Shown here piece by piece: positions 1-11,809 of a stretch of DNA of 64,000 nt. Made by a program: the position numbers and the translations under genes. The notes beneath the pieces were generated by a model that saw only the letters and a program-made list of their open reading frames with translations, had not been told where the DNA came from and searched no databases. The number at the start of each line of letters is the position of its first letter. The first letter of the stretch is position 1. This stretch comes from Dioscorea cayenensis subsp. rotundata. Taxonomy: Eukaryota; Streptophyta; Magnoliopsida; Dioscoreales; Dioscoreaceae. The DNA lies in NCBI RefSeq assembly GCF_009730915.1, contig NC_052480.1:2294001-2358000 (forward strand), given 5' to 3'.

Positions 1-401
1 ATATTTTTATACAAATAATAACAGCCATGTATGGAGGTGAAGAGAATTCATTTATGCAGATTTCAGGAATCTTGTTTTGCATTTTTAGAAAAATACTTGT
101 GATTTGAAACATCCAAGTGAGGAGTATTGTATTATTTTTTATTTTTTATGATTCCTTGTTTTGAGTTCTAGTATCATCTTACTACTTTAACGATTGCTAA
201 ATTTCTGTATTGTTAGGAATTAATTTTGTATGGAAAATATTGTCAAGAATAGATCTGCATGTAATTAATTATTTATTTTGTGAGAACTTGCATTGCCTTA
301 TTTGTGATCAGTGATCGCTTATTTTGGAATGGATTAAAATTGTGGTTCATGTTAATGCTGATGAAGTCATCTTTGAGTATTTATTATTCCTTACTTTTCA
401 G
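1..401 (+). other. intron of the pyruvate kinase gene (partial)
   Basis: No exon of the family's N-terminal part (start codon, N-terminal barrel strand, 'ARFDFSWG'-type motif) can be read here. The stretch is T-rich and ends in a polypyrimidine tract and CAG at 399-401, so it is taken as the intron before the first visible exon. The start codon and first exon or exons lie left of the window. Confidence 0.75.
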
Positions 402-3400
402 GTTATGCTAGATACTATGGGCCCAGAACTTCAGGTTTTCAATGAAAATGGAAATCCGATTGAGTTGATAGCCGATGCTACTGTTGTTATTACTCCAGAT
501 CTTTCCAAAGTTCCATCAGCTGAAGTCTTACCTGTGAATTATTCTGGCCTTGCCAAGGTATGCTTGCTGGTTGTGACACTTGTCCAGAAATTGTGGGTTG
601 CTTATTTCATGACAAAAATCATGGTTTTTCTGTTGAAAATATTTAGTAATGTGTTTATGCCTCGTAATATAACATCTGATTTTCAAATCCAGTAGTTGTG
701 ATTTCCCTATAAAGTGCTAGAAATCTCTTTAAATTTGGTTGAAATAGATTTTGTAAGAGTTTCTGATGTGTAAATAGACAGAGCATTGTCTAGACAAGCT
801 GCCCCAGAATACTTGAGCTATGGCATCAAATGGGTTGTTCTTTTCTTGTATTCACTTCAACCGATTGTTTGCAATTTTCTATATCTATTGCAGGCAGTTA
901 AAAAAAGGGTGACACAATTTTTATTGGGCAATACCTTTACACAGGAAGTGAAACAACATCCGTATGAGCTTGAGGTTAGGAAGTCTATTGATGTTTTTGC
1001 TTAATATTTGTTATTAGAGTCAAGGATATTTTTGAATTTATTTTCATAGGTTCATCTATTGGATTTTGTTTTTTAGGTGGTTGAAACTAATGGTGAAGAC
1101 ATAATCTGCCTAGTGAAGAACAGTGCCACACTTGCAGGCTTCATTTTCACAATGCATGTATCACAAGTGCATATTGATTTGCCTACCCTGTCTAGCTCTG
1201 ATAAGCAGGTAACCCTGATTACTTTGGTTACTATTTAGATGCACAACTTGAAAGATGAATATCAGTAAAAAATTATATATTCTTTGACATGAATACAGCA
1301 TGATATGAAGTTTCTCTAAATGTTAAATGAATTTTGATTAAACTTGTATTGCTGTTTTGTTGCGGTTTGTGGTGAGAATATGCCTGGTTGTATGAGTTAT
1401 TTAAGATCACACTATATCCCATCTTCACACACGCACACACACACTCACACAAAGCTTTAGCTGTAGAGCAAGTTTCATTTAGCTTTACATGCATGCATAC
1501 ATACATAAGCTTTAGCTGTATAGCAAGTGTCATTTTTGTATTGGAAAATATTTTTGTCAATGTTTTAGAACTTAATTTTCTACTTCTTTTTTGATGATGA
1601 ATATTCTGCTCTAATATTTAAGTAGTTCCTTTTCTGCTTGAATTCCTTGTGTCAAGGCCACTTAAAGCCAGACTCATTGTATGTGAGTAAAATTCCATTT
1701 TACTACTATGAACATATCCTACCATATTTGCCATTTAGACAAGTAGTTTTTCTTCAAATGAAAGTGGATAAACCATGATGCAGTAAAATAAAAGATGGCC
1801 ATTGTGTATAATTTGTTCATGTTCTTTTAGGGAAAGCCTGTTTTATTTGATTTTGAGTTCATCCAATGATTTTTGTCTTTATAAGATATCCAACTGGGTT
1901 TTGTAATTATTTTCTTGGTTCGTTTTCGAAGTTGTGATAGCTTTTGTTCTTGAAATAAAAATAAAAATAATAAAACTGATTAAAAATATTTATTCTGGTA
2001 TTTGATTCTACTAGGCTATATCTACTTGGGGTCTTCATAATGAAGTTGATATCATTTCCCTTTCATACACTCGCCACGTTGAAGATGTGCGGGAGGTAAG
2101 CTTATTTTCAATTTGATATCAAAAACATGTGTGGAAGCTTGACACAAATGAATTCACTTAATCATCACTTTGCTGTAGCCCTCACTCTTGAGTTAATTAT
2201 ATGCCTCAACTCTTATGCAAGTAATAACACAGTGCTGCAAAATATAATCATGACGAATTCTACTTAAATCAATATAGGCCTTTTAGTTAGACCCTTGGCA
2301 AAGACAATGATGCTGATGTCCATATTGCCTTACATGTATGCTGCAAACCTGATGCAGCTCTGCTCTTTAGGTAGGAAGAGAAGAGCAACCACTAGTTGAT
2401 ACTCTGTCAGGGTGGTTATGACTCCAGCTTGTTAAGCTGGAGACTATATTGGTGGAATTTATGTGCTTCAAGCTTTAATTTTTGTGACTTGATTAGTGCT
2501 GGTTTTCCCTTTTAAGCAACTGTTTGTTTGTTTTATACCATCTTCACGGGTGTGGACATGATGTCTTGTGAGAGAGGAAGAGATATTCATCATCCAGTAG
2601 TAACATTATTGAGATTGTTTTTAATTCTTAAATGGATATTATTATTTTCTGTTTTCTTGTCAACAGCTTAGATGAAAAGCTGGCCAAAAATGTCCAGCTG
2701 AATCTGAGTTTGGCAGATTCAGTTTCCATTCTTTACGTCAAATTTAGATTTTCCTTCTTTCCATGTTCTTTACAAGTTCCAATTGAAAGATTCTTGAGGC
2801 TTTCTACTTTATGGTGGATGTGATGAACCCTTACTAGATATTCGATGCTTGTTTCAAAGCACTTTAAAAATATTGCATCATATTACTTGCCATATTAATT
2901 GGTATCCCCATTTTCTAAAATAATATAAATATTTTAGCTATCCGATTAACATCTGTAGCATTTTAAGAAATGTGCACATCAATTTCAGGTTCTGATTTAT
3001 CTGTATTTGTCTTTGAATATATGGATATAAAATGCATATTCTTATGCATAGCTGGTATCTGATATGTATTTTATTTACTTTTCATTGAGAAAATCCTCAT
3101 CTTTATTTATTTTATTTTTTATTTTTTGATATACAGCTTAGGGCTTTTCTTGAAGCTCATAATCTTCACAAAACTCTGATTTTTGCCAAAGTTGAAAATG
3201 CGGAGGTGAGAGCAGTTATTTTTCCTGGCATTACCTTATTTCTTTTTTCCTTGTTCATTAAAATATATTCTATGAATTCAAGCCTTGAAAGGCACATTCT
3301 ACATGTTTGGCTTCTATTGCTAGCATATACTTTTCTATTTTTTTAAATAGATGTTGAGCATATAAAATAAATCTTTAAATATAAGTGTTTTCTAATTGTT

Positions 3401-5447
3401 TACATACACCATTTCTTCAGGGACTGAAACATTTTGATGAGATCCTCCAAGAAGCAGATGGGATAATTCTATCTAGAGGCAATTTAGGGATAGATCTCCC
3501 ACCGGAAAAAGTAAGACTTCTGGGGTTATTGTTCACTCTAAGTATAGTTCACATTTCTCTGGTTTGGTTTCCTATGTTATTTGCAATACTATTGCAAGTT
3601 TGTTTAACATAGTTTACATGAAAAATATTCTGGTTGGTTTTTGGCCTTTCTCATGATTTGTAATTCAACTCCAAGGTTTTGTCAATAGATCTGTAGCATA
3701 CACACATTTATCTAAATCTTCTCTTTCACAAGCAGTGAGACTGTAAATCTTAAATAATTTGGTCATAACAATGGACTTCTCAATTTGAAAATTTCTTTGC
3801 GTGACATTTCATGTGGTTTTTACTGCTGTATCTATAAAGTCTTGCAAAATTTTGATCTACAGGTCTTTTTATTTCAAAAATCCGCTGTTGACAAATGCAA
3901 CATGGCTGGCAAACCAGCCATAATCACGAGAGTAGTGGATAGTATGACTGACAATCTGCGGCCTACTCGGGCAGAAGCTACTGATGTAGCAAATGCTGTT
4001 CTGGATGGTTTGTGTGCTGCACTTCATCTTTCGATCTGCATGCATGCAGAGTTAGTAAAATGTGACTTATTGAAAATGATTGCTTTCAATGCAGGGACTG
4101 ATGGTATTTTATTAGGCGCAGAGACACTGCGTGGTCTCTATCCTGTTGAGACTGTTCAAACTGTTGGTAGAATTTGTGCTGAAGTGAGTTTCTACATCTA
4201 ATTAATACCATGAGAATTGGTTTTTGGATGAACAACACAATCATCCTAAATATGGTCATGTGTGATCTAATAGTCAGACATCTAAGCCAGAACGTTGCCA
4301 AATAGGCTTACCATAGTTTTTCTGATTGCAGGCTGAATGTGTTTATAATCAAAACCAGCAATTTAAAAGAATATCTAAGCATGTTGGAGAACCAATGTCA
4401 CAAGCAGAATCTATGGCATCTTCTGCGGTAAAACTCTTGTTTTGGTTCAACATAGTGGTTGTCCTTCTGCACATTTATTTGTATGAATTATAAATACTAT
4501 GCGGTGCTTTATTTCAGGTTCGTGCTGCAATCAAAGTCAGGGCTCCAGTCATTGTCGTGTTCACTTCTTCTGGGAGAGCTGCCAGGTGATTTCTTTGGCT
4601 TCTTTATACATACAAGTATTGCTAAAAGTGGATAATCTACAGTGCATTATAAACACCAACTTCTTTATTGAAACTAGTTTTGTTTCTATTTTAGAAAGTC
4701 TGCATATCAGGAATAAGTTTGAGTTCCTGCAATTTTGTTTGGTTTAGGCTTGTTGCAAAATATCGGCCTCCAATGCCTGTGCTGGCTATTGTCATGTCAT
4801 CCTCTAACACAGATTCTTCAGTATTGAGCTTTGGCACTACACAGGTAACACAACTATGACCTCTTTTACTTGGAAAGTTGATCTAGGGATCTCATTTATT
4901 GCTTTGTTTAGTTTAATATGATAAATAAATAATTTGCATTTACCATTGTTATCTTTCCTTCAGGCTAGGCAATGTCTCACCATGCGAGGAATCTTTCCCA
5001 TACTTGGTGGCCCTAGTAAGGTATGCCCTCTAACCAATAACTGAAATCTATTATGTTTTGAATAACTGATAATGATATCTGAGAACTTCTGTCTAAATAC
5101 CTCATTAAGCTCCTTAAATAATCCTGAGCTGTGCATTGACATTGTAAGTAGATCTTAGTCAAAGCTGTGAACTACTTGTTTACCTTTCAAACTTTTTTTT
5201 GTTGGAATTTTACTGAACTGAATTGATATTAATAGGACAAGAAAACCGGGAGTTCCTTCTTTTCTCATACTATTTCGTATTCTTGGCATGACAGGGTGAC
5301 GCAGCGAGCTCAAGTGATGACAACATAAAACAGGCCATAAAATATGGCAAATCAATCAGTGTGATAAAGGATCACCATCGCGTGGTAGTTTTCCAGAAGA
5401 TCGGGGATGAGTGTGTCGTCAAAATCGTCGAGTCCAATGATTTCTGA
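402..5447 (+). CDS. cytosolic pyruvate kinase, divergent plant subfamily, 3' part
   Basis: Pyruvate kinase moves phosphate from phosphoenolpyruvate to ADP in the last step of glycolysis. Thirteen in-phase exons can be read: 402-557, 894-974, 1077-1208, 2015-2095, 3137-3205, 3421-3510, 3863-4007, 4095-4183, 4332-4427, 4518-4585, 4748-4844, 4964-5020 and 5295-5447, giving 437 residues to the stop. Landmarks are [11 protein letters not shown] at the start, IFAKVEN (the catalytic-lysine strand), [30 protein letters not shown], and the C-terminal domain with [15 protein letters not shown] recall this pattern from the plant isozyme group that includes Arabidopsis At2g36580/At3g52990. No transit peptide can be judged because the N-terminus is outside the window; cytosolic location follows from the subfamily. 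The metal-site motif, usually RGDLG, reads RGNLG. The gene looks intact as far as it is visible. Confidence 0.93.
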
Positions 5448-6367
5448 GATGCTACCAACTGCATACCAAATGCTGCATTAGACCTGTTGTTCATACATTT
5501 TTTGTGCTCTTGAGAGAGAGCTAGAGATCACTGGCTCATCTATTACTTAATTTTTGCATGTTTTTTTTTTCAAGAACTCCGGGTGTTCTACTTGAACTAA
5601 AACCACTGGAGTGACATTGATAATGCCAAATTTGTACTCTGCAACAAGTATCAAAATTTCCTTTTTAATTTTTTATTGTTACTTTTAAAGAACTCTGATG
5701 TTCCACTCCAACTAAGTCACAGCTTTGTTAAAGGATTAAAAAAAAAAAAAGGGGTACAAGGGTAGAGAGGGAGACAAAGTGTTGCAAGCAAAAGAAACTG
5801 ATGGAAGTAGCATTGTTCAAATTGGTAGATAAAGCATGACATTGCGAGAAAGGTACAAACTAATCATTTTATAATTTTTTGCGATTTGATATTCAATTTA
5901 CATTTCTGGTACAGTAAGGGGGCATTCATTTATGGGAAACTGGGCGAAAGTGGGGGGAAATGGTCTGATTTTTCCACTTTTTATGTTCATTTGTGCTAAA
6001 GTTGGGGAAGTGACACTTCTTCCATTTCTGACTAAAATGGATTTTGAACTAAATCCACTTTATGTATTTTTATTAATAAAGTAAGAGGAAATGAGTCAAT
6101 CTATAAAAACTCACTTTATTTAACTGCTAAAGTCATTTATGAGCTATAGAATTTCATCTAACACTTAAATTCTCCAGTTTTATTATTACTTTTTGACAAA
6201 CAAACACTTTTTCTCCATTTTAGTGAAGTGGCATTTCCCCCACTTCATCACGTAGACTTACAATTTCCTGATTTTCATTTCATGCATATCTGGTATAAAT
6301 AAAAATAATAATAATAAAATAAGGATAGAAACATAATTAAATATTTTAAAACAAAACATAAAATGAC
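5448..6367. other. pyruvate kinase 3' flank and Tourist-like MITE
   Basis: About 470 bases of AT-rich 3' flank, including a run of A at 5739-5750, are followed by a MITE copy (5918 to about 6285, listed separately). No further gene is seen. Confidence 0.6.
5918..6285. mobile_element. Tourist-like MITE, copy 1
   Basis: The element opens with GGGGGCATTCATTT directly after TAA, and carries the same internal sequence as two copies at 47932-48694 (for example gagtcaatctataaaaact and the repeated agtgg/cacttcc motifs). The right end is degenerate. TAA/TTA next to a G-rich terminus suits PIF/Harbinger-derived Tourist elements. There is no coding capacity. The family assignment is inference from termini and size. 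Confidence 0.55.
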
Positions 6368-6374
6368 AAAAAAA
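6368..6374 (-). terminator. RNA polymerase III terminator of tRNA-Ser
   Basis: A run of seven A on the plus strand, so seven T in the transcript sense, begins 6 bases past the discriminator base of the tRNA. This is a standard Pol III stop. Confidence 0.8.
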
Positions 6375-6379
6375 TAATT

Positions 6380-6461
6380 CGTCGCCTGAGAGATTCGAAC
6401 TCTCGCGGGGAAACCCCATGTACTTAGCAGGCACACGCCTTAACCACTCGGCCAAAGCGAC
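6380..6461 (-). tRNA. tRNA-Ser(GCU)
   Basis: The 82-nt sequence on the minus strand folds as a type II (long variable arm) tRNA. The 7-bp acceptor stem is GTCGCTT/AGGCGAC with discriminator G. The D arm contains GGCCGAGTGGTTAAGG. The anticodon stem TGTGC/GTACA encloses the loop CTGCTAA, so the anticodon is GCT, reading AGC/AGU serine codons. A serine-type variable arm follows, then the T arm with GTTCGAATC. The internal A and B boxes are intact. Upstream are TCACAAC (the CAA element common before plant tRNA genes) and an AT-rich TATA-like stretch; downstream is a T7 terminator. It looks functional. No intron is present. Confidence 0.97.
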
Positions 6462-7202
6462 GTTGTGACGAGTTAGTATCTTTATAATATAATCATGTTT
6501 TATCTAATGAAAAAATCATTTATATTTTGATTATTAGCATTTCAAGGAATGTATACATATAAGATAACCCCTCTCTCTCTCTCTCAAGGTTTATATATAT
6601 ATATATATTGTATATTGTATGGTTTTGCCATGCTTCCACGAAGAGGCACAACCGTTGAATTATAAATTCCAAATACTAGTATCAAATTCAATTCACCAAA
6701 TTTTGCTATAAATATCCATGTCCTCATGTCTGCCAGCATGTTGTTCTTTTGTCCAAGGTGAGGAATTGAAGATGACTTATAAACATATGGCTTGCTTTCT
6801 TTTAAAGGTTCAATGCATCATCACATCTCAATGTGCATGCACTCAACCTCTATGAACTTTCTCCTCTTCATTGATTGCAAGATTAATTCCTACTCATCCC
6901 AACACGCATACAACTTTTTTCGTTTTTTTAATAAATGTAAATAAAGTGTCTGGGACATCCACACACTTGAGGAATTGAGCTTAACAATATCTGTGTCTTT
7001 TATTTGCGGAATCTAAGATTTATACTCTGAGCTAGACGAACACCTTTATATAGAAGATCCGATACTAATAGATGTAACAGTCGTTGGCCACATATATATA
7101 TACATATAATATCCAAACAAATTTTGTATTTATATTTATATGAAAAATGCCAATAGAAAATTAATTTTTTAAACCATGTTTTTTTTTATCGAACTAATTT
7201 TC

Positions 7203-7280
<78 letters not shown>
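7203..7280. repeat. inverted trinucleotide microsatellite, (ATA)n then (TTA)n
   Basis: About 13 AAT/ATA units are followed directly by about 13 ATT/TTA units, making a nearly perfect hairpin with arms close to 38 bp and no loop. Confidence 0.9.
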
Positions 7281-7420
7281 GCTCATAAATGGCACAAAAC
7301 AAACAAAGAATATATGATAAAACAAAATTTTCAAAAATTTAATTAATCATCACCCATTAATTGGGTTGTTGGTTATCTCATTTTTCACCCAATTCAATCG
7401 TTAAAGATTTAAATTATATA

Positions 7421-7670
7421 TTTTTTTTACAAGAGGAACAGACAAGCCCGAAAGCCCTACTAAATCATCAGGGACGTGCACAAGACTCGATGGAGCAAAT
7501 GGGGGCGGAGCCTACACACACATGGGCGTTGGGACCACCCGCACACAACTACCGCACACAACTACCACTCACATCTCCCAGAAATGTACCTTCAATCGAG
7601 AACTGAACTCTCACCACTCTGTGAAAAGCTCTATCGGTGACCCAAATACCAATAGACCATTTGGTCGTTC
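7421..7670 (-). mobile_element. tRNA-derived SINE-like element
   Basis: Read on the minus strand, the block starts near GACCAAATGGTC, has a B-box-like stretch (GAGTTCAGTTCTCGATTG), is more GC-rich than its surroundings, and ends in CCTCTTGTAAAAAAAA. A short duplication, TATAATTT, flanks both ends, which suits target-site duplication. This is inferred from structure; no family consensus was compared. Confidence 0.5.
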
Positions 7671-8194
7671 GCAAATTATACCTATCAAATGTCATAACTC
7701 ACACCTCACAGAGTTTCTCCTGTTAACCACTAAAGTCTTATCTTATCATTATGCTTAACTCATTTAAATTGGAATTTTTATCACTTACCTTAAAAATAAT
7801 TTTCAACATCAATTATTTTATTTGTGAATTGATTTTATATAGTTTTAGATTGCAAGTGGGTAAAAAATGAGTGAAACATCTTTGGAGGGTCTTCAAAATA
7901 AAAGAAAAAAAGAGAGCAACCAATAGAGAAATAAATTGTTTTGGATTATATCACAAAAGATTAATTAAACAAGAATAGTACATCATTTACAAATATTCAT
8001 GAGTGATTCTCCAAAAGAATAAACGTCTCCAAGATGATACAATGCTTCCCATGAAGAAATTAAACACTATTAAGAGCATCACTTAAACTTAATGCAAAAT
8101 CTTCAACACAAGATTTAGCACCACTCAAAGATCCATAAGATGAACAAAAATCATCATAGTTATTGTTATCATTATTCCTAATCTCTTCCAAATC

Positions 8195-9110
8195 CTACCT
8201 CTCCCATTCACTTTCATCCATCATTAAATGAAAATAATATTCTTGCACGCCATCACCAAGCAATTTTCCATCTTTTTTTTCTTCACATTTTGTTGTTGTT
8301 GTTGTTGTTGATGTTGTTTCAATGGGCTTGTGAGTCAAAGGATCAATGCCAATCAACTTCAATCTCTTCTTAATTCTTGTATTCCAATCATTCTTGATCT
8401 CATTATCATTTCTCCCCGGAAAATGCGATGCAATCATCGACCACCTTAAAAAAAGAAACATTACCATAATATTATGACACAAAAAATTCTATTTATTTAA
8501 CATGGTATCAAAGCTTGTTTATATGATCGAACCTGTTACGAGAAATCGGGAATGAAGCTCGATGATTTGATCTTCTTCGGCTTCTGATAGCTCTTCTCTC
8601 TTGAGGTCAGGCCGGAGATAATTTATCCATCTTAGCCTACAACTCTTCCCACATCTCATGAAACCTTCATTTTCATTCATCTTAATTTGTTAATTAACAA
8701 CCATAGAGAAAATATATATATATATATATATATATACATAGAAAAAGACTGATAGATTGATTGATTAAAACCAGCAAGCTTTGGAACAAGACGCCAACAA
8801 TGAATGCCATTGTTGACAATGAAGTTAAGGAGCTTTTGATCTTCATCAATGGTCCATGGCTCTCTCTTCAATCCTATAATAATAGACGACAAAGTCGCCT
8901 TTTTTTATGAATATAATAGATCTTAAACAGATCTGAACCCGGGATGTCTGCGTATGAGAATAATATGAAAATCTCGTGTGAGCATGTATATGAACGATGA
9001 CGAATGCGATCTTGCTGGGAGAGATTTGAGCCCATGACCTCCCACTTCACACTTTCATCATGCCATCTGAAACTTTATCCAATCTTTTCACAACATGGGT
9101 TTCTTCCCAT
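8195..9110 (-). pseudogene. R2R3-MYB transcription factor gene, broken by an insert in exon 1
   Basis: R2R3-MYB proteins bind DNA through two Trp-rich repeats. The start can be read at 9110-9078 as MGRNPCCEKIG, the usual MYB N-terminus. It runs straight into foreign sequence with a stop (9077-9075). The MYB frame resumes at 8874 with GLKREPWTIDEDQKLLNF and continues to PKLAG, with a donor after 8772. Exon 2 (about 8662-8541) encodes [22 protein letters not shown] and [12 protein letters not shown]. Exon 3 (from about 8442) encodes [30 protein letters not shown] and GIDPLTHKP, then a short tail ending at 8195. The exon 2/exon 3 join is also out of frame at the usual splice point. The GIDPLTHKP motif recalls the group around MYB20/42/43/85 (from memory). 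The two defects make a normal product unlikely. Confidence 0.85.
8875..9077 (-). mobile_element. SINE-like insert in MYB exon 1
   Basis: About 203 bp separate two halves of a coding exon that is normally continuous in R2R3-MYB genes. On the minus strand the insert has an A-box-like start (GATGGCATGATG), a B-box-like GGGCTCAAATCTC, and a run of A near its right end. GGAT occurs at both junctions (9080-9077 and 8874-8871) and may be a short target duplication. There are no GT/AG borders at the junctions, so it is not an ordinary intron. The SINE label is inference; the interruption itself is read directly. Confidence 0.65.
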
Positions 9111-10611
9111 CTTTGTAAGCTTTAATGAACATTAATCTAATCTTGTGTCTGTATGCATTCACATACATATATATATGGTGAAATATACATTTAAAATTAC
9201 TAATATAGCCCTATAAAATTTATATTTATTTATATACTCAACAAAACAGTTTTATTTACTTATCCATGCATGCATCTTCGAGTTAAAAATAAAACTTTAT
9301 AATATAAAGACAAAATAAATTTATCATAATTCTTTCTCCTTATTGTTTGTTTTTAATAAAAATTTTTAGTTAAATAATTAAATTCCACTCAGAAAATATA
9401 TAAATAAATATGATTTTAAAAAGGTATATTAGTAATTTTGATTATTGTATTTATATATATCTATATTAAGAGAAAGGGATCTCTTAAACAAAGATGATGC
9501 CAGCTCAAACCATTGTTAAGAAAAGACATTATTTGTGAAGGCTTTGTTTGTCATTTAATTGTAGACATATATATATATATATATATATATAAAGAGAGAG
9601 AATGTATTTATTCATGGTGTCTTCATCTTATATTGATTCCTTGGTCCCCCGAATTACACCACAGAGTGATTGAGAGCTTTGTAATTAGATGATAAACAAC
9701 TCGTTAATTAAAATTAAGATGCCATCTTTTGAGATTTTGAGATTCCAAATGTTTGATTTTTTTTGTTTCTGTTGTGCACTTATGACAATTGATATTTTTT
9801 TTTAATAAAAAAATTTGTTAATAATAAGAAAAATAATTAAGAACATGAACAGCTCTACATGAGTTTATAAGAACATTTATTTAGGTATTGTTTATGATTA
9901 AGGAGACTAATTAAGATTAGTTAGTCATCATTAATTGCGCCATCTGTGGACATATTTTGTTATTAGTTCACTTTAATTAATAAAGTGATAATATACAACT
10001 GATCATACATCTTCGGTTTGGTTTCTTTTTTTTTTAATCTTCTTAATATTGTTTTCCAAGTTTTTCTTTGAATTTATTTATCATACATTGTATCTCAATT
10101 TGCTGTTAAGATATTTGAGATAAAGAAACAATTATTTTTAAGACTTCAAACAAATAAAATAAAAATTACGGATTGCCAAATAAATATGAACCATACGAAT
10201 GCGACAAGTGTTGCCCCACAAAAGGGTGTCAAAGGGACAGGCAATCACGGTGGTGCATTTATTACTGTAGCTTAACGACATCCTAGAGATTTACTATGTG
10301 AGCCGGGCTAACATATGGGGTAATTAGGACTTGCCACATGTGCTCAATATGATATATCAATGATCATAATCCCATAATTGTAAATCCCTGCCTTGTAATC
10401 TAAAAGTTGGAGAATACACTCCTCCCACAATGGACCATGTGAATATTGATTAAACAATATTAATAGTATATTTGTACAGTACTATGGAGCAAAAAATTTG
10501 ACTTTACACCATTCATTGTGGCTTTCATTGGACTATCTAGTGGTATATATATATAATAAAAAAATTTTTTTGGAAAAAGTAAATAACAATATTGCTATGA
10601 AGATTAGCATG

Positions 10612-10649
<38 letters not shown>

Positions 10650-10651
<2 letters not shown>

Positions 10652-10910
10652 AAAACATCATCTAGGGACGCCCCTAGATTTCAAATCTGAGATGTTTTTT
10701 TAAATCTAAGCTCGTTGGATCATCATCCGATGGTTGATTGATTATATAAATACTCGACACCTTTTTACTCGTTCATGATCATCGACAACACCTGTAGAAA
10801 CGCGGTTTCATCTGCTCATAATGATAAGAGTCGTCGATTTTTCATCCAATGCGTTATTGTGGACATCCCTAGATTTGAAATCTAGGGACGTCCCTAGATG
10901 ATGGGTTCTC
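10650..10910. mobile_element. palindromic MITE inside a (TA)n microsatellite
   Basis: Terminal inverted repeats of about 46 bp share CATCATCTAGGGACG followed by CCCTAGATTTCAAATCT at both ends. The element sits exactly between (TA)n at 10613-10649 and (AT)n at 10911-10929, as expected for insertion into a TA microsatellite. It has no coding capacity. Confidence 0.75.
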
Positions 10911-11062
10911 ATATATATATATATATATAAAGCATATCATCGAAGAACGTCTCCGGATTTTCTAAATTTCAAATATAAAAACATTTTAAGGCTAAATGTA
11001 AATCCAACTGTGACATCAACTGGCTACATACGCATAGTACAAAATAGTACATATATGATATT

Positions 11063-11347
11063 TTGGAGTTGTTTTTTTATTTTTTTTACTTGTCACATTA
11101 AAAATTTTGTCCAGCATTAAATAATTTTTATTTTAAATTTACCTTTTAATTTAATATACTTATATAATTTTTAATAAATCACAATTAACTAAGCATTAAA
11201 TCATATACTCCACTAAATGGAATTTTAGATAGGAGTAGTTTTAGAAAGTAATGGAATTTTTTATAAAATATAAATAACCAATTAATTTTAACTAATTTTT
11301 CTTAATCGGTGTGAATTAGGTAAATGTGACAAGTAAAATGAAGGGAG
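11063..11347. mobile_element. Stowaway-like MITE
   Basis: The right end reads (as reverse complement) CTCCCTTCATTTTACTTG followed by TCACATTT, next to TA. The left side carries the matching ACTTGTCACATT, but its outermost bases are degenerate. The CTCCCT terminus and TA target suit Tc1/mariner-derived Stowaway MITEs. Confidence 0.6.
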
Positions 11348-11809
11348 TATTAAATATTACTATTAGTAATCAAGCACAATAAACAACATTAATTTTGAAC
11401 TATTTTCTATACAAGTAATAACTCGTTAGATCATTATCTAATGAATATCATCAAATATCTTTAGAGAGCATTAACTCTAAGGACATACGCAGTTGATGTT
11501 TACCTTATGTATGAACATATAAATTGCTTCTGGTATAAATAAACGATCCATTAAAAATAAATTAAATAAAACAATAATTCCACTCTATATACATGAACAT
11601 CAAATTTTCTCTAACCAAAATAACTAAACAAACAATACTAACTAATATACAAACACCGAAGAATTTCTCATTCGACATTTTCGATGCACAAACACAAGCT
11701 TCATGATCATAAACACAATATGAGTCATTCACCACTCTAATTCTTGTTTTCTCCAAATACAATATCAAGACTGACATTAATCAAATTAATCGATATGAGA
11801 CTATTAGCA

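Larger units (their letters stand above)
6462..8194. other. AT-rich spacer with microsatellites and a SINE-like element
   Basis: The spacer holds short (CT)n and (TA)n tracts at 6570-6610, a perfect inverted trinucleotide tract at 7203-7280, and a SINE-like repeat at about 7421-7670. Open frames over 7361-7758 lie within the SINE-like repeat and show no protein family. The rest is low-complexity. Confidence 0.6.
9111..11809. other. AT-rich intergenic region with two MITEs
   Basis: The region contains (TA)n tracts at about 9567-9590 and 10613-10649, a palindromic MITE (10650-10910) and a Stowaway-like element (about 11063-11347). The stretch 10190-10440 is less AT-rich but shows no recognisable frame. 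No gene was found. Confidence 0.6.

Noticed and set aside
6258-6455. Minus-strand open frame of 65 codons
   Set aside because: It is the tRNA-Ser gene read as protein (its start, MAEWLRRVPAKY, is the tRNA body).
7361-7758. Two overlapping open frames with Thr/His-rich products
   Set aside because: They lie within the SINE-like repeat, overlap in different frames and match no protein pattern.
8677-8892. MYB first exon starting at 8892
   Set aside because: The frame has no ATG there (TTG only). The real start is at 9110, beyond the insert.
8875-9077. The MYB insert as a normal intron
   Set aside because: Junctions are GGA|TAAAG and TATA|GGA without GT/AG, and R2R3-MYB genes do not have an intron at this position.
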